A stretch of 64,000 bases of DNA from Flaveria trinervia (Eukaryota > Streptophyta > Magnoliopsida > Asterales > Asteraceae). The stretch covers positions 39,456,595 through 39,520,594 of the forward strand of contig CM046451.1 in NCBI GenBank assembly GCA_025506515.1, read 5' to 3'. Position 1 is the first letter of the stretch. Every line of letters starts with the position of its first letter. Shown piece after piece: positions 32,702 to 44,443 of this stretch. The notes under the pieces were generated by a model. That model had not been told where the DNA came from. It did no database searches and was given only the letters and a program-made list of their open reading frames with translations. The translations under genes and the position numbers were made by a program.

Positions 32702-33956
32702 ATGGCCGGAGGTAAATCTTCGAAAGCTTCTAGGGGTGAGGTCACGGTGTTGAACCGCGACCCAAGAGAGGGAGACCCAGAGTTGAGAGGGTGGTTCATG
32801 AAGAACCAGAGACCCCTCATCCAGAGGGTGGCGACGAAAGCGCCAATCTAAGAGCCTCAGTAAAGGAGGCTGTTGTAGAAGAAGTCCATCAGGTCATGCA
32901 GACAATCTTACCGTCTGTGGTGACTGAAGTTATTAAGGCTATACGAGAAGGGGAAAGGAAAGAAAGAAACAGATCCTCTGGAACGGGAACAACCGGAGCC
33001 GAAACGGTTCTATCTGATGATGAAGAGGAAGAAGAAGAGCCTGCGCCGGAGACGGCACGAGGATGTAATTATGGGACTTTTATGAGATGCAAGCCCCCTA
33101 CTTTTGATGGAAACGACACCGCTGCAGCTGCTCACCGGTGGGTGAGGGAAATGGAAGATGTTCTCGATATCAGCGAGTGCCGAGAGGACCAAAAGGTGAA
33201 GTTTACCCACCTCTTTTGTGGATTCAGCTCTGTGCTGGTGGGACAACATTGTCCAAGCTGAGGGTAGTAGGGCCATTGGAAAATGAAATGGCCTGAGCTG
33301 AGAAGGTTGGTGATTGAGGAATTTTGTCCTCATCCGGAAATGGATAAGTTGGAAAGGGAGTTTCTGCAGTTGGAGGCTGGAACCATGACATACCGGCAGT
33401 ATACCACCAAGTTTAATGAAATGGCACGGCTTGTGCTTGATCAGGTGACGCCTCTGTCTCGGAAAATCAAGAGGTATATTCAGGGTTTACCGGTGGATGT
33501 CCGCCGACATATGATCGCCGCCCGACCAAGTACGTTTCGGTCGATTTGGCCGGAAGACTTTATGATGAGAGGGAGGTGGTGGTGGTCGAAGCAAGTAAGA
33601 AGGGTGGTGGTGATCGGAACTGGAACTGGAAACGGTTTGGTCGGGGTGATGCCCCGATGGGTAACAAAAAGGCCGGGTGGATGAACGTCGTGTGGTCACA
33701 TCAAGTGCGGGGTCGAAAAGGTATGGCAAGTGTGGAAGGGAGCACGGCGGGGATGTAGGTTTGGGTCAAACTTGTGCTTCAAGTGTGGGAAGACAGGGCA
33801 TATGCCGAAGGATTGCCTATCGGGCAAATGTTTTAACTGTGGGGAAACTGGTCATATGAGCAGAGATTGTAAGAAGTCGAGGACTGAGGGTTCAGGGGTG
33901 AAGAAGACGGGAAGTGATGGACCGAGGGCGAGCGCCAGGGCGTTCACCATGACATA
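32702..33956 (+). pseudogene. Element E gag
   Basis: The start is the ATG at 32702 (MAGGKSSKAS), equivalent to MAGGRFSKPS of F at 50164. A frameshift near 32760 moves the frame to the one used from 32791 (ESANLRASVKEAVVEEVHQVM). The capsid region includes KPPTFDGN, then a frameshift near 33240, then EFLQLEAGTMTYRQYTTKF. Two intact zinc knuckles follow: CFKCGKTGHMPKDC and CFNCGETGHMSRDC (about 33777-33870). A third, shorter Cys/His unit just upstream is better kept in F. A stop lies at 33955-33957. Two shifts and this stop are the main lesions. Confidence 0.85.
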
Positions 33957-36900
33957 GGAGGAGGCTAGGACGGACCTTGACGTTGTGTGCGGTACGTTTC
34001 TAGTGAACCAGACTTTAGCTTCTGTGTTATTTGATTCGGGTGCTAGTAGGAGTTTTATATTTGCTGCTTTTTGTGCTAAGCTGCCTGTTAGTAGTAGACG
34101 TGTTGATGCGCCCTTTGATATAAAACTGCCATAGGTAAGTCTACCAGGATTTCTGAGATAATAGAGAATTGTGATGTGGAACTTGAGGGTCATAAGTTTC
34201 CTGTTAGACCGTTTGTGATGACCTTGGGTGGTTTTGATTTGGTTCTTGGGATGGATTGGTTGGCGGACTTCGAGGCGAACATTGTGTGTCGCAAGAAGAT
34301 GGTTCGGTTGACAGCGCCTGACGGAAGTTTGGTAACGGTTTATGGTGATCGGGTTACTACGATCCCGAAGGTGATCTCAATGGCGGTGGCGGGAAAGTGT
34401 ATGAGGCGTGGATGTAGTGCTTACTTGGCCTATGTAAAAGATGCGGATACCCCAACACTACAACTAGCCGATGTACCGGTTGTGTGTGACTTTCCAGACG
34501 TGTTCCCAGAAGACTTATCAGGAGTGCCACCTGACAGAGAGATTGAATTTCAGATTGATCTGATACCGGGTGCCCAACCTGTTGCCAAGGCACCGTATCG
34601 GTTGGCTCCACCGAGATGAAAGAGTTGATGGAGCAGTTACGAGAGCTGCTTGATAAGGGGTTCATTAGACCGAGTATCTCTCCTTGAGGTGCTCCGGTCC
34701 TATTTGTAAAGAAGAAGGATGGTAGTATGAGGATGTGCATTGACTACCGCGAACTGAACAAGTTGACAGTGAAGAACCGCTACCCCTTACCGAGGATAGA
34801 TGATTTGTTCGATCAGCTTCAGGGTGCCAGTTGGTTTTCAAGAATAGATCTTCGGTCTGGCTATCATCAGTTGAAGGTGAAGGAACAAGATATCCCTAAA
34901 ACAGCTTTCGCACGCGCTATGGTCATTACGAGTTTCTTGTCATGTCCTTTGGTTTGACCAACGCGCCAGTGCTTTTATGGATCTGATGAACCGTGTGTAT
35001 CGGCCTATGTTGGATAAATCAGTGATTGTGTTTATTGATGATATCCTGATTTATTCAAAGAGCGAGATGAGCATGCCGGTCACATTCGGGAGGCTCTAGA
35101 GACGTTGAGAAGGGAGAATTGTATGCTAAATTCTCCAAGTGCGCATTCTGGTTGCGCGAAGTTCAGTTTTTGGGTCATGTGGTGAATCTGACGGGATATG
35201 GTGGACCCGGCGAAGGTGGAGGCGGTTATGCAATGGAAGTCACCAAAGACGCCATCCGAGATCCGTAGTTTCTTGGGCTTGGCGGGCTACTATAGAAGAT
35301 TCATCCAAGACTTCTCTAAGATTGCTTCTCCACTAACTAAGTTGACCCGAAAGGATGTGAAGTTTGTATGGGGTCAAGCTCAAGAGAAGGCGTTCGAAGA
35401 GCTGAAAGCAAGACTGACTCAAGCTCCTGTTCTGTCATTACCCGATGGAAGCGAAGATCTGGTGGTTTATTCTGATGCTTCCTACTCAGGTTTGGGGTGT
35501 GTGTTAATGCAGAGAGGGAAGGTTATAGCCTATGCATCCCGACAATTGAAAGTCCATGAGGTTAATTATCCCACTCATGACTTGGAGCTAGCAGCCGTGG
35601 TCTTTGCACTAAAGATTTGGAGGCACTATCTCTAGGGACGAAGTGCACCATATTCACCAATCATAAGAGCTTGAAGTACTTCTTCGAGCAAAGGATCTGA
35701 ACATGAGGCAGAGGAGATGGTTGGAACTTATAAAGGATTATGATTGCGAGATCCATTACCATCCACGCAAAGCTAATGTGGTGGCGGATACCCTTAGCCG
35801 GAAAGAAAGGCCCGAACCGATTCGGGTGAAAGCTTATCAATTAATCATGACCTCCGATGTGATGAAGCAAGTTAAGGAGTTTCAAGATGAGGCATTGAAG
35901 GAAGATCACCTTAACTCGGAAAGAATGAGAGGTCTGGTTGGGGAATTGGGTGAAAACACACTCGGTGTTAGAACTCGATTCGGTCGTGTGTGGATTCCTC
36001 GTTTTGGGGATCTATGGGTGAAGATAATGGGTGAAGCCCACAAGACTCGATACTCCATTCATCCTGGTGCCACGAAAACATACCATGACATGAAGAAAGA
36101 TTATTGGTGGCCGGGTATGAAGCGTGACGTGGTGGAGTATGTGAGTAAGTGCCTTACTTGCTTACAGGTGAAGGCAGAGCATCAAAAGCCGTATGGGAAG
36201 ATAAACCTTTGGATATACCAGAATGGAAGTGGAGCACATCACCATGGACTTCATTACGAAGCTGCCACGTACCCCGAAAGGGTATGATGCCATATGGGTG
36301 ATAGTTGATCATCTGACGAAGAGTGCTCATTTTCTACCGATCCGCGAGACGTATTCATCTAAGAGGTTGGCTGATCTGTTCATCAAAGAAATTGTAGCTC
36401 GTCATGGTGTGCCGGTGTCTATTGTGTCTGATCGTGACACTCGTTTTACATCTAAATTTTGGAAGAAATTCCACGACGCTATGGGGACGAGGTTACATAT
36501 TAGCACGGCTTATCATCCCCGGACTGATGGTCAGTCAGAAAGGACCATTCAGACACTGGAAGACATGCTCCGGGCGTGTGTGATCGATTTTGGTGGAAGT
36601 TGGGATGACCACTTACCGTTAGCTGAATTCTCATACAACAACAGCTATCATGCCAGTATTGGTATGCCACCATATGAGATGCTATACGGTAGGAGATGCA
36701 GAACACCCGTTTGTTGGGGTGATATTGGTCAGAAGGAATTGGGGAGCGTCGAGGTAATCGAGGCTATGACAGAGAAGCTTGAAAAGATTAAAGCCTTCAT
36801 GAAGGCAGCCAAAGATAGACAGAAGTCGTATGCCGATAAGCGACGTAGGCCAATTGAGTTCCAGGTGGGTGACCGGGTTATGTTGAAGGTCTCGCCTTGG

Positions 36901-37311
36901 AAGGGTATTATCAGATTCAGAAATTGGGGAAAGTTGAGCCCAAGATATATAGGCCCTTTCCGAATCATTGCTCGAGTAGGGGAGGTGGCCTATAGATTGG
37001 AGTTGCCAGATGAGTTAAGTGGGATTCACCCGACATTCCATGTATCTCATCTGAGAAAGTGTATAGCTGATGAAGACATGATTGTTCCATTGTAAGATAT
37101 CGAAGTAGATGAACGGCTCAATTATGTGAAGCAACCAGTGGCAATCATCGACCGAAAGGAGAAAAGGCTAAGGAATAAAGTGGTTCCTCTTGTGCGTGTA
37201 CAGTGGAAGCACAGGAAGGGATCCGAGTCAACGTGGGAGACTGAGGAAGAAATGAGAGAGCATTATCCACGTTTGTTCGACAATAACAGTTTCGGGGACG
37301 AAACTATTTAA
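33957..37311 (+). pseudogene. Element E pol: protease, RT, RNase H, integrase, chromodomain
   Basis: The protease active site LFDSGAS is at about 34029. RT has MRMCIDYRELNKLTVKNRYP (34727), SRIDLRSGYHQ and the catalytic IDDIL near 35034. RNase H has VVYSDASYSGLGCVL (about 35460) and THDLELAAVVFA. Integrase has an HH-CC zinc finger ending CLTCLQ (about 36150), MDFITKLPRTP (36238), SIVSDRDTRFTS and TDGQSERTIQTLE, which together hold the Asp, Asp and Glu catalytic residues. The GPFRIIARVG/PTFHVSHLRKC region follows, then a stop at 37093-37095. The chromodomain comes last (VQWKHRKGSESTWETEEEM, 37201-37260) with the final stop at 37309-37311. Frameshifts near 34610, 34910, 35050 and 36210. Confidence 0.92.
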
Positions 37312-37320
37312 GGGGGGTGG
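37310..37320 (+). promoter_or_regulatory. Polypurine tract of element E
   Basis: AAGGGGGGTGG overlaps the pol stop and lies three bases before the 3' LTR. F has the same tract at 54777-54787. Confidence 0.88.
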
Positions 37321-37323
37321 ACT

Positions 37324-39227
37324 CGTAACACCCGAATATTTATTATTTTGAAGCCGGTGAAGAAAGAAAAGAAAATAAAGTCCAAAGTCGAGGGACCAAA
37401 CTCGCCCACGAAAGAAAGTCGGGTGAGGGGGAGTATATAAGGGAGAGGGCAGCCCTTACCCTCTCCCCCACACTCACAAATCAGCCAAAGAAAGGGAGAG
37501 AGAGAAAGAAGAGAAAAAGAGGAAAAGTGCCGGTTCGGTCGGTTCGGGTCGCCAAAATCGTCGTGAAGCAAGCCAAATCGAAGCTCTTGTCGTTGTGCTC
37601 GTTTAGGTGAGTTCTAGGACCCCTCTTTTACATGTTTTTGAATGATTTTGGGGCTGGAACACATCTGAAAACCCTTTTCGCGTTTTGGGGTGAAAACCCG
37701 TATGTATGCGTGTATGTATGTGTGTAGGACCATTTGGGGCTTGATTTCTTGCTTTGTTGTGCTTGAATAATGTTATGGTATGCATCCCTAAGGTTTAGGA
37801 TAGTCGATTTAGGCTTAAAATTGGTTTAGATGAGTTTGGAGGCCGAAAATCCTCGGCTGCAGTCGGGATGAACTGCATTCTGCATCAGTTACGGCTAGGC
37901 GCCGACTGGAGGCCGAATGGAGGCCATACGGCCGATTAGGGTGCGACTGAAGGTCCACTCGCACGACTGAAGGTCCATTCGCACGACTGAAGGTCCATTC
38001 GCACGACTGAAAGTCCATTCGCACGACGAAGGTCCATTCGCACGACTGAAGGTCCAGTCGCATAGGTGTTCATCCGCATTGTCCATTCGCACGACTGGAT
38101 GTTCATTCGCATAGTGTTCATCCGCATTAGTTCATTCGCATGATGTTCAGTCGCATGGAGGCAATGCGACCGAAGGGTGTCCATACGCCCGAATAGGGCT
38201 GTTGAACCCGAGGAAGGTGTAGATTGACTTCTGACTTTCGGGGGAAAGTGCAGATGTAAGTTTTGATGTAAAGGTTCCCATAAGAGTTTTTAAGATGACG
38301 ATCAAGGTCTTAGAAAGCATGTTGGGCATGATGAGGGTGATGATGTTGTATGTTATGTATGTATGATGTTGCCCTGTATGATGTGATGTTGATGCATTTT
38401 AATGTTCCTTAGTGTGATGTATAATACCCTTCCTATGGCTTTACCTATTATGATGAATGAACGAAGTATTATGTAACGAAAAGTGAAAGATAAAGAAAGA
38501 GGAACATGATGAATGAATGCATGTATTAACGAACGAATGAAACGTCTTGCACACATCGAATAACGGGTCCTTCTTAGTGATTGACCCTGAATGTTGAACC
38601 TCTACCGCTCACCCCTAGCACTGTGACATACGTTTAGCTGTTCATTTGTTGACTTCGGCCCAGTAGCTAAGACTGATGGTTACTCCTAGTACCGTGGCAT
38701 ACGTTTAGCTGTTCATTTGTTGACTTCGGCCCGGTAGCTACGACTAACCGGGGTGTAGCACATGGTATTGGTAAGGATGATGTCCGATGCGCAAGTAAGG
38801 TAATGAAAGAAGGAATGAACGAATGAAGAAGATAATAATGATATTATCTATGTGTACGTACGATGTGTGATCATGTAAAAGTAACAAACGGTTTTATATG
38901 AAAGTAAAGTATGTTTTATTTATAAAACTAGAACTCACTCAGCAACGCTGACTTTGATGTGTTTCCAGTTGGCAGGTAATGTTTGCTGAGGATGGCACGG
39001 GCGACTACTCAGCTCTTTTGGGGATGGCATTCTTTTGATTAATGTTTTTGCATTGTAATGCGAACAAGCTATTTTATAATGAATGTTGTATTAATTTGCA
39101 AAAGCATTTACATGGAAATGAAAGATTGTTTTAGTTTTCCGCTGCGATTTATTAAATACAAATGTAATTATATGTTTTATGTGCGATGAGAACCCAGCTG
39201 TAAGCGTCCCGGGAACGGGGCCTTACA
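37324..39227 (+). repeat. 3' LTR of element E
   Basis: A copy of the 5' LTR, except that its first base appears changed (CGTAACACCC for TGTAACACCC). The CGCACGACTGAA array is at about 37945-38055. The donor-like motif (37607-37617) and its complement (38928-38938) are both kept. Confidence 0.92.
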
Positions 39228-41533
39228 ATAAGTTAAGATAATATTAAATGCCATTTTTCATTGAAGAAAACTAGACAATTAAGTCATTATAATACAACAA
39301 AGATTTGAACATCAACATAAGATATTTATTTAACTAAGTCCAAGTCCTATATGAGCAAGAAAATTTCTTCAAGTAGCAATCTTGAAACATGTTAAATATA
39401 AAGGGTCAACTTTGAAAGTTGGCGAGTTTCCATGGTTAAGCATACATATATATATATATAATATTTACAAGTAGCAATTCATGTCAATGGTTATGAATGA
39501 TGCAAGTTTATAGAACACATATAGCTACAATCAAACCTTGACCAAGATTAAGATTTCAAGTTTATAACGATTCGCTAAGTGTACTTGGTTCCTATGATAA
39601 ACAAGTCATACGTTATCAGGAGCTGGCAATACATTGGCTTTAGCACCAAATAGGCTTGTCAAGCCCATAGATCTATGATGTCGCTAGGCTAGCAATAGTT
39701 AATAATTGTCAACATATAATGTATCTTATAACACTCACAATAATACAAATAACCATGACAAAAAGGTAAGATGAATTTCATATGCATTTACAAGTATAAA
39801 GATGTTTATAAGTTTATGTTTATAAAGTTAACATATTTCACCCTAAAAGTGTGAAATAAAGTAAAAGGGTATGGAGAACTCACATGGGAAACTCACATTG
39901 TATAATGATAGTTGTAAGTACATAAGGAAGCTTGTATGTTCAAGAGTCAATGGTGATATCCTAGAGGATAAAAATAAAAAAATAACTTGATATCGGAACT
40001 CATTACAAGAAGTTAGGCCAATTAGAGAATGCTAGAAAGTGAAAGGTAGATTCAAAAAGGATTATTGTACTAATTTTTGTTTCTGATGTTTGGTACGTGT
40101 TTGAATAGTTTTTAAAAATAGAAAACGTTTTCATAAAATTACAAAAATTTATAGTTGACTATTTCAGATTCTTGAGGAGAACTTTCATTGAGAAACATTT
40201 TTATTAAAAGATCTGTAAATAGGTCTAAACAATAGCACAAAACAGAAGGTACTCAAATGCGCATTTTTCTAGTGATGGCTATTGGTGAGTCGTCCGATTG
40301 AGTTTGAAGACGTATTAACTATTGTTAAAAAGGTAAAAAAGGAATTTAATATTAGAGTCTGAGTTTACTTAAATTTAGTTTGTTATGACCAAGTTATGAT
40401 AAGTTAAAGTCAGGCTATATTATGCCAAAATTATAGTAAGGCACTTATGTGCACTTTTAAAATTGTTAAAGCATGAAATCGGTTAGAAAAAAATTATTAT
40501 GTTGATATATGACATATTATACTTCATTTGAGTTATATAAAAATATTCAAGAGTTTTGCATAGTCATCATTTAGAGAAATAATTTTGTGGAATAACCGAA
40601 TGTGGCGACATAACCGTCCATATGCAAACGAGATTCTTTGGTTAAGTTAGTGTGTTGTTAACTTGATTTAGGAATGTTAGTGATTATTATAAGGTTAGTG
40701 AATATCAGAAGGTTAATGATCAAATGATAATGATTAAATTAAAAGAGATTTGGTAGAAGAAAGAATAAAAGAAAAAACATAAAAGATTTTGATGTTAGGA
40801 TGATTGAAAGAATATAGAAATACATAATATATAAGCAATATAAGATTATCTTAGTATTAGAAAATTCTTGAAACAACTTGTAAAAGAAAATTCTTGAAAT
40901 TGATCATTACCAAAGGATGATGAAAGGTTTGTGTGTGAGATTTTTAAAGAATGAGCAAATGAAAAGTAAGTCTTAAAGATTGCTTTTATAATATTAAATA
41001 TAAGAGCAAATGAAAAGTAAGACTTAAAGTTAGGAAGAGGTTATGAATGGTGTTAATGGTGAGTTACAAGTCTTTCAAAAGAGGGTTACGAATTGAAATA
41101 AATATAATATTAAATAAAATAAATAGATAAAAGAATAATTACAATGTAAACTTTTAATTTATTAAAACCTTAATTTTAATTTATTCAACTTATTTTCTTA
41201 TAAAATCTTTATAACTTTTATAAAGCTTGTAACTTTATAATTTGATTATTTATTTTCAACAATTGAAATTTATAATTACTAAAAAAACTTTATAAGTTTA
41301 CTAAAATCCATTTTATAACTTTATAAGTTTTACAAGTCTTTTTCATTTAGTTATTTATTATAACATGATTTATAAATCTTTATCACTTTATATAAAAAAT
41401 TATTTATAAATTCATAAATTATTACAAGTTGTTTAAATGATTATTAAAAGAATAATTAATGATATAAATTTCACATTTAATGCATTTGATCCATTAAATT
41501 TAATAAAATAACTTAATAATGGAAGTTCAAAAT

Positions 41534-41554
41534 GGGTTTGGGTTTGGGTTTGGG
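41534..41554 (+). other. Potential G-quadruplex in the D LTR
   Basis: Four GGG runs are separated by exactly three T each on the plus strand (template strand of D). The 5' LTR of D has only three equivalent runs (about 45949-45970), one loop being TTC. Confidence 0.6.
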
Positions 41555-41583
41555 TTTTAACTTGGAAAATGGCGGATGTTACA

Positions 41584-42807
41584 ATCTCCCCTACTTTAAG
41601 AAATTTCAACCCAAAATTTAATCATGGAAATACTGTTTTCAAAGATATGAGGAGACTTGAATTTCAATTCCTGTTTTCTAGTGAATGCTTTGGAACTTCT
41701 GAATGCAATAAGTCTGATTATGGTGTTTTGCTACGCTTAAGTTTGTTCAATTTCATAATTCATGATTTCATGTGTTTCTTGACAAAGTGTGTAAGATAAT
41801 TGATTTAGAATTTCAACTCACAAGCTTTTGCATTTCAGACGGTACATGACAACTAGAAAAGTTTTGTCATGAGTGAAGCACCTAGCATTAGATCTATACG
41901 AGAGTCGACTTGACGAACACGAGAAATATTTTTAAGACACTTTTGGATGGGATATGAAATTCATAGGAGCTTCTCAAGCAAATAACTTTAACATGGTTAT
42001 TAGATGATCGATTCTTGTTTACTTATGCCATTAAGGTTTCAAAGTTGCAGTAGTGTAACGTTGATATGAGAATCATGTTTGTTAAGATTAAAGATTCAAT
42101 TTAGAATGAGAGTATCATTGTAATGGGTTTTTAGAATAAGTGCAGTTTTGAAAGAAAGACATTTAGAAAAATTATTAAAAGTCATTATGAGAATTGGGTA
42201 ATGAGTTTTAAGATCCAAGAAGACAAAATCAATGATAATACGATAACAACAAGATGTTTCAAGTGTAACGTTTGCTTTGCAAACCAAGGAAAATATGTTG
42301 ACTTATCAAAGTATTAGGGCAACTACAACCTTAATGAAAATATGCGTACCTATAAGCGGACACTCACCCAAGGGCTTTCAGGTAAGGTAAACGGATCCAT
42401 CGGTTGATTTGGATTTATATGAATACCTTGCCTAGACAAAACACCTCGAGATACAGGCATCACGCTCTTCCAGTATTACATGTTTCAAGTTGTATGAAAA
42501 GACTTTGATGAGACTTCAAAACCACGAATAAAGATTCAAATCTCATTTTGAAAACAATTTGATTTAGGCACCCATTGCCTTATTTTATTATTTAAGATTT
42601 GTGTGTGCATTTATAAGATTCAAAGTATAAGAAGAATCACATAATACATATAATCACCTAATCAAATGTAAACATATAAGCACATAAGATCCTATCTAAG
42701 CATATAAAATACATGAGAGGACTCATGTGTAAGGGTACTTAGTTATAGTCTACGTCATTTGATTTCTAATAACCTAATTCCCTATAACCATGGCTATGAT
42801 ACCAATC
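41584..42807 (-). other. Internal region of element D, non-coding
   Basis: It is bounded by a polypurine tract (minus strand AGTAGGGGAGAT, 41584-41595) and the PBS (42792-42806). No frame longer than about 80 codons is found and none resembles gag or pol. It looks like leader-type sequence only, as in LARD-like or deleted elements. Confidence 0.7.
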
Positions 42808-43094
42808 TGTCACACCCTAACCGACGGCAGAATCATTGAGGCGGACAAATGTGAATTGATTGTTCAATCTCACGGAATTTAACAAGTTAAAATAATAATA
42901 AATGCCATTTTTCATTGAATAAAACTAGACAATTAGCTCATTACAATACAACAAAGATTTGACAAACAACATACTATATTTATTTAACTAAGTTCAAATC
43001 CTATATGAGCAAGAAGAATTTCTTCAAGTAGCAATGCTGAAACATGTTAAAAAAAAGGGACAACATTGAAAGTTGGTGAGTTTCCATGGGTTAA

Positions 43095-43096
<2 letters not shown>

Positions 43097-43183
<87 letters not shown>

Positions 43184-43202
43184 CTATATATATATATATA
43201 TA
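43097..43202. repeat. (TA)n microsatellite
   Basis: About 100 bp of nearly pure TA with two interruptions. The equivalent place in the partner LTR (39445-39463) has only about nine repeats. Confidence 0.95.
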
Positions 43203-43727
43203 TTTACAAGTAGCAATTTATGTCAATGGTTATGAATTATGCAAGTTTATAGAACACATATAGCTACAATCAAACCTTGACTAAGATTAAGATTACAAGT
43301 TTATAACGATTAGCTAAGTGTTCTTGATTCCCATGATAAACAAGTCATATGTTATCAGGAGCCGACAATACATCAGCTTTAGCACCAATACGCTTGTCAG
43401 GCCCATAGATCTATGATGTTGCCCGGTTAGTAATAGTTAATGATTGTTAACATATAATGTATCTGATATAACACTCACAATAATACCAATAACCATGACA
43501 AAAAGGTAGAGATGAATTGCATTTTCATTTACAAGTATCAAGATGTTTACAAGTGTAAGTTTATAAAGTTAACATGTTTCACCCCAAAAGGTGTGAAATA
43601 AAGTAAAAAGGGGCATGGGGAACTCACATGTGAAACTCATATTGTATAATGATAATTGTAGAGTACCTAAGGAAGCTTGGATGTTCAAGAGTCAAAGGTG
43701 ATATCCTAAAAGATAAAAAGAAAAAAT

Positions 43728-44443
43728 TGTTGATACATGTATGTCCCTAGATCATGATATAAAATGTAATAGATCTTGTTTATCTGATTCTGGTGTAATT
43801 TGATATGATTAATGAAATGATATTGGTTGTTTGTGATTTGTAATGATTAATATTTCATTAATAAGTTGATATTAAATTAATTAATTAGGTTAGTGATTGG
43901 TTGAATGTTTACATATAATGTTTACCATTAATACATTCAAACTTAAAATAATAAAGTTATCATGCGAATGAACCATAAGCATGAACACCTTCATACGAAT
44001 GACTCAGTCGCACGACTGAACTAGGAGACTGGATCAGTCGTATGATTGTAACATAAGATTGGCTCAGTCGCACGACTGAACATTCAGTCGTGCGAATGAA
44101 TCAACCGCATGGCTCAATCGCACGACTGAACCATACTAATGGTTCAGTCGCACGATTGAATAATACCAACCTATAAATACAACTCAATTCGTGAAAAATA
44201 AAACTCTCGATCAATTACGATTCCAGACGTACCCTAGCCGTCCAGAAACCTCCCAATTCGTTCTCCAAGTTCATAGAACACATTAGATCGATTTCCAATC
44301 GATTTCTAACGTTAGTTTCAATTCTTTATTGATTCTTCGTGTGTTCTCACTGATTGGATCGCCAATCAAATAGGATTCCGCACTATTTGATTTGGTATAC
44401 ACGCTAATCTCTAGGTATTTCGTTCAAATACCAGGTCCTAACA
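43728..44443 (+). mobile_element. Solo LTR I (H family), with TSD AAAAT
   Basis: The 716-bp block starts TGTTGATACA and ends GGTCCTAACA, with AAAAT at 43723-43727 and 44444-44448. The uninterrupted sister sequence is seen in the partner D LTR near 39965-39990. The array of CAGTCGCACGACTGAAC words (about 43966-44160) is followed by a TATA box (CCTATAAATAC, about 44170). It is the full-length reference for the LTR at 1-704. Confidence 0.93.

Larger units (their letters stand above)
30480..39227 (+). mobile_element. Element E: Ty3/gypsy chromovirus (Tekay/Del-like), nested in D
   Basis: The 8,748-bp element has LTRs of about 1.87 and 1.90 kb, from TGTAACACCC to GGGGCCTTACA, and TSD ATAAG (30475-30479, 39228-39232). 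PBS, gag with zinc knuckles, protease, RT, RNase H, integrase and a C-terminal chromodomain are in gypsy order. A polypurine tract follows. The chromodomain and long LTRs point to the Tekay/Del chromovirus lineage. Few lesions and closely similar LTRs suggest that this is one of the youngest insertions in the window. Confidence 0.93.
30400..41583 (-). repeat. 3' LTR of element D (split by element E)
   Basis: It consists of 30400-30479 plus 39233-41583, about 2.43 kb once E and its duplicated site are removed. It is homologous along its length to 42808-45992. It ends on the plus strand in GCGGATGTTACA. Its inner part is AT-rich with many TATA/TTTATAA words. A four-run G-tract (GGGTTT repeats) is at 41534-41554. 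Confidence 0.85.

Noticed and set aside
41534..41557. Telomere-like repeat
   Set aside because: The unit is TTTGGG, not the plant TTTAGGG, has about four copies and lies inside an LTR with a counterpart in the partner LTR.
43066..43263. Open frame of alternating Ile and Tyr
   Set aside because: It is only the translation of the (TA)n microsatellite.
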